A stretch of 41,431 nucleotides of DNA from Chloroflexota bacterium. GTDB lineage: Bacteria > Chloroflexota > Anaerolineae > Epilineales > SHYO01. Shown here piece by piece: positions 16,131 through 23,085 of this stretch (positions are counted from its first letter, which is position 1; the number at the start of each line of letters is the position of its first letter). The stretch lies in the NCBI GenBank assembly GCA_009692745.1, contig SHYO01000013.1:1-41431 (forward strand), read 5' to 3'. The translations under genes and the position numbers were made by a program. Under the pieces are notes generated by a model. It did not search any database, was not told the DNA's origin, and saw only the letters and a list, made by a program, of their open reading frames with translations.

Positions 16131-16949
16131 TAGGGTGCTGGGCGGCGGCCGGGTAGCGCATCACGCTGTGGGCGATTAGCGCCACCTCGCCGGCCGGCAG
16201 CGGCGGGCGGCACCTGGCCTGGTTCTCGGCCGCCAGAGCCGCCAGGATGGCGTCTGCGCTCATGCCGCGCCGCCGCATCCAGCCGCCCAGGCTGACCAGG
16301 GCATTGTTGCGCCCGCCGGCGGAAATGATGTCGCCGCCAGGACCCCGCCCTGGTGCGCGTTCGTGCGGGGTGGCCGCCGGACTGGCAGCGCGGCTGAACA
16401 GCTCCAGCAGGCGCGGCGGCAAGGGGGCGGGAGCCAGGTGCTGCGGCCCGCGCCCCTCGGCCCAGGCGTACTGCCGGTCGCTGGCATGCCGGCTGGGTGG
16501 GGCGACAAACTGGCCGCCGAAGCCGCGCACGTTGACGCCGCCGGGCAAGGGCGCATCGGTGTTGCGCAGGTGCAAGCCCGGCGGCATGGTGTAGATCAGG
16601 TGCTCCCCCCCGCCGCCGGTCAAACTGGTGATGGTAGCCCTTTCCGCCGCGTCCAGTTCCAACGCGCCGCCGTGGTAGGTATCGATGTCGATCACCACCA
16701 GGCCGGATTTACCGGCGGCGATGCCGATATTGGCCTGCGGCCAGCGCTGCCACCAGGCGCTGATGGTCCGCGCGTCTGTGCTGGCGGCGTGCTCCCAAGC
16801 GGCGATACGCGGGTGTTTGCCGCTGCTCGAGCACTCTTTCCCCCGGCTGCAGCTACAGATGCCGTTTGCGGGGTTGTGCAGCGGGAGGACGTACCAGCCG
16901 AGCCTTCCGTACCATAAAGCTGCTCGCATAAGCTGTGTCTGGTCAGATG

Positions 16950-17165
16950 TCATGCCTGGCCCCCTCCCCCTTTCACGCCAAGAGATGTATTGTTAGACGT
17001 ATAATCGTGAGCATGGGGCAAAATTTTTTCCAGTAACTCCGGAACCTCCAGCAAGCCCTGCAGCGCCAGCGTGGTGAAGCTATGGCCGCTGTAGCCCAGC
17101 TTACCCGCGAATTGGTACCAGCGCTGCTGCATCACGCCCTCCGCCGAAAGTATCTTGCGCGCCAT
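16950..17165 (-). CDS. small hypothetical protein upstream of the primase-like gene
   Basis: A 71-residue protein (MARKILSAEGVMQQRWYQFAG, then EVPELLEKILPHAHDYTSNN). AGGAGG before the ATG at 17165 gives a strong start. Its TGA overlaps the ATG of the primase-like gene, so it is the first gene of that operon. It may be a small DNA-binding or replication accessory protein; I do not recognise it. A TATAAT on the minus strand near 17202-17207 would serve as its -10. Confidence 0.65.
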   Translation of the reverse strand: MARKILSAEGVMQQRWYQFAGKLGYSGHSFTTLALQGLLEVPELLEKILPHAHDYTSNNTSLGVKGGGGQA

Positions 17166-17351
17166 ATCTTCCTCCTATCCGCAAACACGTTTGTAAATGC
17201 ATTATAACACGAAATGTCGTAAAAGGCAGACGCGACAAAAGGCGTTTCACTAATGTTCGTGCGTTTGCACACTTTCCAGCGTGATAAAAGTATGGTATCA
17301 TAGGTAGCATATGCAGCCAGATATAGGGCACAGAAAGGCGGTAAGGATCTC
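17166..17351. promoter_or_regulatory. divergent control region with small inverted repeats
   Basis: The region lies between the replication operon (minus) and the XRE regulator (plus). It holds CAAAC-AC-GTTTG (near 17183), ACGA-AATG-TCGT (near 17210) and GTGC-GTTT-GCAC (near 17260), plus TATAAT facing the operon. This resembles a phage or plasmid immunity switch in which the XRE protein binds several short palindromes. Confidence 0.4.
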
Positions 17352-17360
17352 TTGGAGTCG

Positions 17361-17759
17361 ATGGAAGTGCAGGCAACGGATACGTTCGCGTCCTGGCTGG
17401 AGCGGGCTTTGCGCCTGACAGGCATGTCCAAGCGCGAGGCCAGCATGAAAGCGGGTTTGGGTGAAGCGCAGGTCTCCTCGTACACCAAAGCGCAGCCGAA
17501 TATGCCCAGCGCCGACGCCGCGGTCGCCCTGGCTCACCTGTTTCAGGCGCCGGTCACCGATGTCTTGTGGGCGGCGCAGGTGATAAAAATCCGGCCCCAG
17601 GAATTGGCAGATCGGGTGGCGCGCCTGGCCGCAGCCGATGAACGCTTCCAGTTTATTCTGCGCGCCTGGCCGGATCTGCGGGATCAGGATCGGGATCTGC
17701 TGGCGCGTCTGGCGCGTCTGGCGCTGGAGGAGGATTCAAAAATTCCTTCAGCTCATTAA
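17361..17759 (+). CDS. XRE-family transcriptional regulator
   Basis: A protein of about 132 residues with an N-terminal helix-turn-helix: FASWLERALRLTGMSKREASMKAGLGEAQVSSYTKA, followed by the helices PSADAAVALAHLFQAPVTDVLW. The C-terminal half is leucine- and alanine-rich and may dimerise. The start is either ATG 17361 or TTG 17352, three codons earlier; neither has an ideal ribosome site (AAGGA at 17343, GGAG at 17354). It diverges from the replication module and most likely represses it, in the manner of phage and ICE immunity repressors. Its last 107 bp overlap the 3' end of a gene on the other strand. Confidence 0.8.
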   Translation: MEVQATDTFASWLERALRLTGMSKREASMKAGLGEAQVSSYTKAQPNMPSADAAVALAHLFQAPVTDVLWAAQVIKIRPQELADRVARLAAADERFQFILRAWPDLRDQDRDLLARLARLALEEDSKIPSAH

Positions 17760-17928
17760 CCAATTCGAGGTAGGCTTTGTGCAACAAGTGGGCATGGCGG
17801 TGCAGCGTATGTATGCGGGCAATGTGCTCCTTTTCGAACTTTGTGACTCCCACGTTGAAGACACTGTAACGGCGTACCCCTACCTCTTTGCCAAACACTG
17901 CTTTTTTCCGTAATTTGCGTTTGCCCAT
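17653..17928 (-). CDS. small basic protein with Pro/Asp/Ala-rich tail
   Basis: A 91-residue ORF. The first two thirds are basic (MGKRKLRKKAVFGKEVGVRR, then HIARIHTLHRHAHLLHKAYLELV), and the tail is rich in Pro, Asp and Ala. The tail is coded antisense to the end of the XRE gene, so its composition may simply mirror that gene. A consensus promoter just upstream makes a real transcript very likely. ATG 17943 is a possible earlier start, but 17928 has GGGG about nine bases upstream. The family is not recognised. It may control the XRE gene, as protein or as overlapping transcript. Confidence 0.5.
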   Translation of the reverse strand: MGKRKLRKKAVFGKEVGVRRYSVFNVGVTKFEKEHIARIHTLHRHAHLLHKAYLELVNELKEFLNPPPAPDAPDAPADPDPDPADPARRAE

Positions 17929-17981
17929 GCGAATCAACCCCATTCAGTTTTAGATGAAAACAGACCATGTGTTCTGAATAG

Positions 17982-18009
17982 ATTATATCACGTCTGGCAA
18001 CTGTGTCAA
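17982..18009 (-). promoter_or_regulatory. consensus sigma-70 type promoter
   Basis: On the minus strand -35 TTGACA (18004-18009), a 16-bp spacer and -10 TATAAT (17982-17987). Both hexamers match the consensus fully, the best promoter in the window. It reads towards the small basic protein gene and the 3' end of the XRE gene. Confidence 0.75.
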
Positions 18010-18099
18010 GGGGTTTTAGGAAATTGACCGGCGGCTATTTTCGGAAGTAAGATAAGGGTCGGAATTATCCCATTTATCCCAAAAGTGAGGGTCTGCCCT

Positions 18100-18939
18100 A
18101 TGCCTTCCCGGCGCATGTTGGTTTTCTTTGTACCCATGATGCTCGTTCCGGTGCTCACCTTTGCCTGGCTCTGCTTGTTTGTGCTGGCGGCCATGCAGGG
18201 CGGCCACATGCCGTTCCTGCCGGGGGCTGCCCTGGTAGCACTCTTGCTGGCGATCGACCTGCTCTTCCTGCTGCTGTTATGGTACCTCGCGCTGGCCATC
18301 CTGGGACAGGTGGCTGACTGGGATACTTTCCTGCAGGTACATCCGCACGGTGGGCGCGCCTTCTATATCTTGCTCATCCCCCTGGTGCTGACGCCGCTGC
18401 TGGCGTTCGGCTGGCTGCTGGGGGATACCATACGCCGTATCGCTGCCGGCCAGTCCGGCGACTACATCGGCGTGGTCATCCTGGCGGTGCTGCTGCTGCT
18501 GCTGGGACCGATGCTGCTCATTCTGGCCTGGAAATGCGTGCAGACCGCGGCGGGATGGGAGGGGCCTCAGGCCGCCCAGGCGCTGGCGTGGTTCCAGGTG
18601 GGAGATGGGGGCTACTGGGGCTGGATTTCCTTTGTGGGGATCGTTTTTGACATCGCGCTGATCATCATCGCCCTGGTCTCCTTCAGCCTGGGGAACTACC
18701 TGGTGGGCTTCGTTACCGGCCTGGCAGCGATCGGCCGGGCACTACAAACCTTCTCCGGCCTGACCCCCGCCGGGCGGCTGCGCGTCGCCGGCGGCGCCCT
18801 GACGGTGTTGGGGCTGGTGTGGTTGGGTCCGGTGCTGCAGGGCCTCTCCGGCGGCGACCAGCGCCTGGTGCTGGGCGGGGCGATCTTGTGGCTCGTCTTC
18901 ACCGCGCCAGGCGTGTTTCTGCTGCGCCGGTCGTGGTGA
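18100..18939 (+). CDS. multi-pass membrane protein of unknown function
   Basis: A 279-residue integral membrane protein. Hydrophobic segments occur near residues 5-32, 38-65, 85-110, 125-150, 175-205 and 235-279, so six or seven helices are likely. A positive N-terminus (MPSRRM) suggests it faces the cytoplasm. No transporter or enzyme motif is visible. The start at ATG 18100 has GAGGG about ten bases upstream; GTG 18085 would add five residues. It stands alone between the replication module and an ArsR regulator that faces it across about 130 bp. Confidence 0.65.
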   Translation: MPSRRMLVFFVPMMLVPVLTFAWLCLFVLAAMQGGHMPFLPGAALVALLLAIDLLFLLLLWYLALAILGQVADWDTFLQVHPHGGRAFYILLIPLVLTPLLAFGWLLGDTIRRIAAGQSGDYIGVVILAVLLLLLGPMLLILAWKCVQTAAGWEGPQAAQALAWFQVGDGGYWGWISFVGIVFDIALIIIALVSFSLGNYLVGFVTGLAAIGRALQTFSGLTPAGRLRVAGGALTVLGLVWLGPVLQGLSGGDQRLVLGGAILWLVFTAPGVFLLRRSW

Positions 18940-19069
18940 GGCCAGCAAGAAGCCGCAAGATCACAGGATACAAGGATGGACATAGGATGAGCAGGATAAA
19001 AAGATGGTCACCCAGGTATTTTCCGCACCTGGGGGCGCTCACTCAACGATCTCTTCCCCAGTCACCCCC

Positions 19070-19645
19070 TCACCCACTCACCCTGTCATCCCCCAGCCGC
19101 CGGTAGATGCCATTCTCGCGCTGCATCAGCCGGTGGGCTTCCGAAATCAGCTCGCGGCGCAGCGTGGCGCAGTCGGGGTGGTGGCGCTTAAGGATCTCGT
19201 TGACCTGCGCTTCGCGGTAATCTACCCCTACCTCGAACTGGCCCGCCAGCCATTTGAGGATCACCAGGCGCTGCTTGCGGCTGGCGGGGATCACCTTCAA
19301 GCGCGGTCCGTCGCAGAAATCGCGCAGCACTTTGCGCTCCCAGGCGTCGCCGCTGCTCTCATCGACCAGGGCGGCCATCTTTTCCGGCGTCAGCGCCTCG
19401 GGCGCCAACACCTCTTTGCTGATTGCGCGCAGCGACTCGGCATCCAGCCGGTAGTAGAGCGTGTTGCCGTCGCGGCGCAGGTCCACCAGGCCAACTTCCT
19501 TCAGCTTACTCAGGTGGTGGGAGATGGTCGGCTCTTTGACTTCCAACCGCACCGCCAACTCCCCCACGCTGCATTCTCCGTTCGCCAGGATCCCGACGAT
19601 TTTCAGCCGGTTCTCGTCGGCCAGGATCTTAAAGAGCTGCAACAT
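19070..19645 (-). CDS. ArsR-family regulator with DUF2087 domain
   Basis: A 191-residue protein. Residues 1-75 form a winged helix of the ArsR type (LFKILADENRLKIVGILANG; recognition helix VKEPTISHHLSKLKEVGLV; wing RDGNTLYYRL). The C-terminal half is a DUF2087 domain (RKQRLVILKWLAGQFEVG ... YREAQVNEILKRHHPDCATLRREL), known in regulators of this layout. No metal-binding Cys pair is seen, so the signal is probably not a metal. The ATG at 19645 lacks a close ribosome site; a strong GGGAGG lies about 28 bases upstream, with no normal in-frame start near it. Confidence 0.85.
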   Translation of the reverse strand: MLQLFKILADENRLKIVGILANGECSVGELAVRLEVKEPTISHHLSKLKEVGLVDLRRDGNTLYYRLDAESLRAISKEVLAPEALTPEKMAALVDESSGDAWERKVLRDFCDGPRLKVIPASRKQRLVILKWLAGQFEVGVDYREAQVNEILKRHHPDCATLRRELISEAHRLMQRENGIYRRLGDDRVSG

Positions 19646-19962
19646 CCGTTCAAATTCTGCCTGACCTATTTCGCACCTCCCTCTTGACGTCTATTTACTG
19701 GACTTTCACACATGATTTGATGAGTGGTAGCCTAGCCCCTCGTGATTCTGTAGGTTTTCGGTTATTTCCCCACTAGATACGGGAAAATGGACCGAAGCAG
19801 ACACAGCCCCTAGTAGTATAAAGGGCGTTTTCCTACAGAATCCCTCGTGGGCGTGGGGACGGGCACAAGCGACGGGCACAAGCGACGGGCACAAGCGACG
19901 GGCACAAGCGACGGGCACAAGCGACGGGCACAAGCGACGGGCACAAGGCCCTAGACTACATG
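19646..19962. other. gene-free stretch with inverted and tandem repeats
   Basis: No credible gene. It holds an 11-bp inverted repeat, GATTCTGTAGG (19744-19754) with CCTACAGAATC (19832-19842), about 77 bp apart, followed by a 13-bp tandem array. The region lies upstream of the ArsR gene and downstream of the FGE-like gene. Confidence 0.6.
19858..19948. repeat. 7 x 13-bp tandem repeat
   Basis: Seven head-to-tail copies of GACGGGCACAAGC; only the last base of the last copy differs. Such perfect identity points to recent expansion by slippage. It begins 16 bp after the inverted repeat. Confidence 0.95.
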
Positions 19963-20898
19963 TCAATTATTATAGTTTACCGGGAAAACAACCCGAAAAC
20001 CGATAGAGTCGTTGAAGAGATCGGGGACGACCGCGTTCCGTTCGGCGCCGCGGGTTTCGGCACGCGGGTCATTCCACGACCCACCGCGTATGATGCGGTG
20101 TGCCGGTTGGGTCTCATCCCACGTGGTGGTCCACTCCCAGACATTTCCGCTCAGGTCGCAGATGCCCTCGGGGGTGCCACCCTCAGGGAACTGCCCTACT
20201 ATCATCGTGGAAGCTGTATCTATGCCGCCGGCATACCCATCGTCATCCTGTGCCCAGAACGCGCCACAATTCAAGCGGTGGCGCTCAAAAGTGTCCCCCC
20301 AGGCAAAGATGCGTCCTTGAGCGCCGCGGGCGGCATATTCCCATTCTGTTTCCGTGGGGAGACGCGCCGGCCGGTTGTATTCCCTGGCCAACCAATGGGT
20401 ATACGCCTCAGCCTCGAACCAGGTGATCCACACCACCGGCGCCAGCGGATTGTTCCATTGGCTGTTGTGCCACACATACGGCGCGCTGCGCTTTTCAACC
20501 GTGCGCCTGGCAAGGTAAGCCTTTTTATGGTCTCCTATTTCCTGGGTCTCATAAGCTCCGGTGCGCCATGCCCAGCCGTCCTGGCTCCAGAATTCCTCTT
20601 GCTCGTACCCTGCGCCATCGATAAAGCGGCGGAATTGCAGGTTAGTCACCGGGTACTTGCCGATGGCGAACGGTTCTGGGACGGCCGTAGGGCGCTTATC
20701 GTCGCCAAAGAGGAATTCCCCGGCCGGTATCTGGATCACAGCGTCCAAGTCCGGGCGAATGTGTGCTAGCAGAGCCGGGCTGCCAGCCGCCATCCGGCCC
20801 AGCATGAAACCAGCATCCCGCTGCACGTCCGGCGGTAGGGAGCGCTCCCGGGTTGTGCTGGTTAATTCTTCGATCCTTTCAAAATCCGCCTGTTCCAA
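19963..20898 (-). CDS. FGE-like (SUMF1 fold) protein lacking the catalytic cysteines
   Basis: A 311-residue protein with the formylglycine-generating-enzyme fold: IPAGEFLFGDD, then YPVTNLQFRRFID, WFEAEAYTHWL, LPTETEWEYAARG, CDLSGNVWEWT and a final RGGSWNDPRAETRGAERN. True FGE carries two cysteines in the segment after RGGSW; here there are none, so sulfatase activation is unlikely. Family members without them serve as binding or signalling domains, and in some pathways as oxidases. The likely start is TTG 20898, preceded by GGAGG with six bases between; the frame can be extended to TTG 20922. The N-terminal 60 residues are helical. Its promoter carries a large palindrome. Confidence 0.8.
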   Translation of the reverse strand: MEQADFERIEELTSTTRERSLPPDVQRDAGFMLGRMAAGSPALLAHIRPDLDAVIQIPAGEFLFGDDKRPTAVPEPFAIGKYPVTNLQFRRFIDGAGYEQEEFWSQDGWAWRTGAYETQEIGDHKKAYLARRTVEKRSAPYVWHNSQWNNPLAPVVWITWFEAEAYTHWLAREYNRPARLPTETEWEYAARGAQGRIFAWGDTFERHRLNCGAFWAQDDDGYAGGIDTASTMIVGQFPEGGTPEGICDLSGNVWEWTTTWDETQPAHRIIRGGSWNDPRAETRGAERNAVVPDLFNDSIGFRVVFPVNYNN

Positions 20899-20923
20899 TG
20901 AGCACCTCCATTTTGATGACAAC

Positions 20924-20947
20924 CTAATTAGATATATATCTAATTAG
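20924..20947. promoter_or_regulatory. 24-bp perfect palindrome, probable operator
   Basis: Each half is CTAATTAGATAT, and the 24 bp are fully self-complementary. It lies directly downstream of the -10 box and covers the expected transcript start of the FGE-like gene, a classical position for a repressor. Confidence 0.7.
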
Positions 20948-20948
20948 A

Positions 20949-20977
20949 ATTATATCAAAATAGATGCCAAAGTGCAA
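20949..20977 (-). promoter_or_regulatory. promoter of the FGE-like gene
   Basis: On the minus strand -35 TTGCAC (20972-20977), a 17-bp spacer and -10 TATAAT (20949-20954). It reads into the palindrome and then the gene. Confidence 0.6.
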
Positions 20978-21263
20978 ATCGATGCTATTATAGATATTAT
21001 GGCGACCAGCAACACGTCTTTTATTGCGGGTACTACATTTTGAAAAATGTAGTTTGGCACACCGGTAGTTGGAAGCTACATGCTATGCGAGGCACAGCGA
21101 TTCAATGTGTAGAGCCACAATTAAGCACATTTTCGCCTGTTGCCAGGAGCCACAGTTAATTTTCATCATGCATCACCAAACTTCTTTGGATGGTAACTTC
21201 GTAGGTGCTGCCTCCGGCTGCACGTCCTGGTCGGGCGCAAAGCGTGCGGCCAGGAGGCCGCAC
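20978..21263. other. gene-free stretch with palindromes
   Basis: No gene is seen. A 10-bp inverted repeat ACTACATTTT/AAAATGTAGT with a two-base loop lies at 21032-21053. A GTAGGTGC-type dispersed palindromic element covers 21201-21267 and reaches into the end of purN. Confidence 0.5.
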
Positions 21264-21267
21264 CTAC
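21201..21267. repeat. GTAGGTGC-family palindromic element at the purN end
   Basis: Begins GTAGGTGCTGCCTCCGGC and ends GCCGCACCTAC. Its first 26 bp are identical to 32938-32963 upstream of purL. The purN stop codon (TAG, read on the minus strand) lies within the right arm, so the element sets the end of the protein. It may also act as a terminator hairpin. Confidence 0.75.
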
Positions 21268-21911
21268 GGCTCTGCTTCTATGAGGCGGCGCAGGGTGTCT
21301 ACCAGCAGGCGGTGCTCAACAGCGTGGATGCGGGATTCGACTTCGGGCAGGGTGTCGCCGGGTTGGAAGGGTACGACTTCCTGGGCCAGCAGCGGGCCTT
21401 CGTCGACGCCCTCGGTCACCAGGTGTACCATTACCCCGGTCTGCTGGATTTCGCCCTGCTCATAGGCGGCATAGGCCCGCTCGATGGCGTGCAGGCCGGG
21501 GAATTGGCCGGGCAGGGCCGGGTGGATATTCACTACCCGCGCGGGATAGTACTGCAGAAAAACAGGACTTAAAACGTGCAGCCAACCGGCCAGTACTACC
21601 CAGTCGACGCGGTATTCCTGTAGTACTTGCGCCAGGGCTAAATCATACTCGGCGCGGCTCTTACCGGCCTGCAGGTAGGATTTTAAGGTCATGGCGATCG
21701 CGGGCAGGCCGACTTGCCGGGCACGCTCCAGGCCATAGGCGTCGCGGCGGTTGGAGATCACCACAACGACTTCGGTATCCGGCAAATACCCCTCGCGGCA
21801 GGCATCGAGAATCGCCTGGAAGTTTGAGCCAAACCCGGAGATCAGGACAGCCAGGCGGGTGCCGTCAGAACGGGTGCCGTCAGAACGGGTGCCGTCAGAA
21901 CGGGTGCTCAT
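21264..21911 (-). CDS. purN: phosphoribosylglycinamide formyltransferase
   Basis: A 215-residue PurN, which moves a formyl group from 10-formyl-tetrahydrofolate to GAR in step 3 of purine synthesis. Catalytic residues are N128, H130 (RVVNIHPALPG) and D170 (TEGVDEGPLL); the start of the fold is LISGFGSNFQAI. The start chosen is ATG 21911; GTG 21959 would add 16 residues. The N-terminus is odd: RSDGT occurs three times, coded by three perfect 15-bp repeats (21861-21905), before the first beta strand. Last gene of the pur operon, 118 bp after purM. The stop codon comes from a palindromic element. Confidence 0.95.
   Translation of the reverse strand: MSTRSDGTRSDGTRSDGTRLAVLISGFGSNFQAILDACREGYLPDTEVVVVISNRRDAYGLERARQVGLPAIAMTLKSYLQAGKSRAEYDLALAQVLQEYRVDWVVLAGWLHVLSPVFLQYYPARVVNIHPALPGQFPGLHAIERAYAAYEQGEIQQTGVMVHLVTEGVDEGPLLAQEVVPFQPGDTLPEVESRIHAVEHRLLVDTLRRLIEAEP
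21861..21905. repeat. 3 x 15-bp repeat in the purN N-terminus
   Basis: Three identical copies of GCCGTCAGAACGGGT. Related sequence occurs inside purM (22350-22370) and at the end of the operon's membrane protein gene (26094-26114), where it is read in another frame (PSEQVP, PSERVP). Confidence 0.95.
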
Positions 21912-22029
21912 AAATTCACCCAACCATTTGCCAGAAGTAAAACGTGCGGTTGAACTCACGGCAAGGCCGGGGACGCGCGTATATTTTGATACGGGAGGCC
22001 CCCCTGAGCGGCGCCGGTTTCAAGGAGTG

Positions 22030-23085
22030 CTATCCTGGCTGGGATGTGAAGCGCACCGCAGGATCGTTGCCCAACGGCACGACCTGGCCGATCTGACAGG
22101 CGCCGGGTCCCAGCAGCCGGAGAGCCGGCTGGACTTGATCGGCCGCGACGATGACAACCATGCCGATGCCCATGTTGAAGACCTGGTGCATCTCGGCCGG
22201 GCTGATCTGCCCTTGCGCTTGAATAAGGTGGAAAATGGGGGGGACTATCCAACTCCCCGGCCAGAGCTCCACCGCCAGGTGCGGCGGCAGCACGCGGGGA
22301 ATATTGCCGATGAAACCGCCGCCCGTGATATGGGCCAGGCCGTGAATCGGCACCTGTTCTGACGGCACCTGCCGGGCTAGGGCGCGGATTTCCGCCAGAT
22401 AGCAGCGGTGGGGCGCCAGCAGCGCCGCGCCCAGGGTGACAACGGTCCCCGGCACCTTCCGGTCCCAGGGAATGTCCGCCAACGCCTGGCGCGCCAGGGA
22501 GTAACCGTTAGTGTGCAACCCCGCAGAGGCAAGCCCCAACACGGCGTCGCCGCATTGGATAGTGGCGCCGCCCAGGATCAGATCGGCCCGGTCTACTACC
22601 CCGACGATGGTGCCAACCAAGTCAAATTCGCCGGGAGCATAAACCCCCGGCATCTCTGCGGTCTCCCCACCTAGCAGGGCGCAGCCCACAGCGCGGCAAG
22701 CCGTCGCAATCCCGCTGACGATAGCGGCCACCCGCTGCGGGTCAAGCTGGGAAGAGGCGATATAATCCAGGAAGAAGAGAGGGGTGGCGCCCTGCACCAG
22801 GATATCGTTCACGCAGTGATGGACAATGTCCTGGCCGATGGTATCATAGCGCCCCAAAGCCTGGGCGATTTTGGTCTTGGTACCGACGCCGTCGGTAGAG
22901 GCCACCAGCACCGGGGCGACCAGGGATTTCAGCCGGCTGATATCGAACAGCCCGCCGAAGGCGCCAATCCCGGCCAACACCTCCGGGCCATAGGTGGCCT
23001 GCACATCGGCGCGCATCAGATCCACCGCCAGCTCGCCGGCCTGAATGTCTACCCCGGCGGCGCTATATTTTGATATCATGGTCAT
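22030..23085 (-). CDS. purM: phosphoribosylformylglycinamidine cyclo-ligase (AIR synthase)
   Basis: A 351-residue PurM. It closes the imidazole ring of FGAM with ATP to give AIR. Family motifs: STDGVGTKTKIA, then GCALLGGETAEMPGVY, GLASAGLHTNGYS and HITGGGFIGNIPRV. The ATG at 23085 overlaps the purD stop (ATGA), so translation is coupled. Residues PSEQVPIH in the loop before HITGGGF are coded by a piece of the 15-bp repeat family (22350-22370), a likely in-frame insertion in a tolerant loop. Otherwise the length is normal for bacterial PurM. Confidence 0.95.
   Translation of the reverse strand: MTMISKYSAAGVDIQAGELAVDLMRADVQATYGPEVLAGIGAFGGLFDISRLKSLVAPVLVASTDGVGTKTKIAQALGRYDTIGQDIVHHCVNDILVQGATPLFFLDYIASSQLDPQRVAAIVSGIATACRAVGCALLGGETAEMPGVYAPGEFDLVGTIVGVVDRADLILGGATIQCGDAVLGLASAGLHTNGYSLARQALADIPWDRKVPGTVVTLGAALLAPHRCYLAEIRALARQVPSEQVPIHGLAHITGGGFIGNIPRVLPPHLAVELWPGSWIVPPIFHLIQAQGQISPAEMHQVFNMGIGMVVIVAADQVQPALRLLGPGACQIGQVVPLGNDPAVRFTSQPG

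Larger units (their letters stand above)
13763..16953 (-). pseudogene. prim-pol / helicase-like replication gene with one frameshift
   Basis: Read through one frameshift, this codes for about 1063 residues. The N-terminus has the bifunctional primase-polymerase fold: a Cys-rich CSCSRGKECSSSGKHP loop, then GLVVIDIDTYHGG with the catalytic DxD. A PriCT-like helical domain follows (GGWMRRRGMSADAILAALAAE). After a linker with three palindromic units comes an ATPase part with Walker A GRSGTFKTSLA and DLPLLIDNYKP. The first frame ends at 14602 in nonsense after EIKETNP; the second resumes with IFCWPLVTGEDVP. One C missing from CCCC in the sense strand (14678-14680) explains the break: a real mutation or an assembly error. 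ATG 16953 overlaps the preceding gene (ATGA). Typical of plasmids, ICEs or prophages. Confidence 0.8.

Noticed and set aside
19858-19948. Possible CRISPR array
   Set aside because: The repeats are 13 bp and directly adjoining, with no spacers, and there are no cas genes.
19706-19966. 86-residue minus-strand ORF with CARRLCPSLVPVA repeats
   Set aside because: It only translates the 13-bp tandem repeat and has no ribosome site or family features.
21069-21572. 167-residue plus-strand ORF overlapping purN
   Set aside because: It is antisense to purN, whose catalytic motifs are clear, and begins inside repeat DNA.
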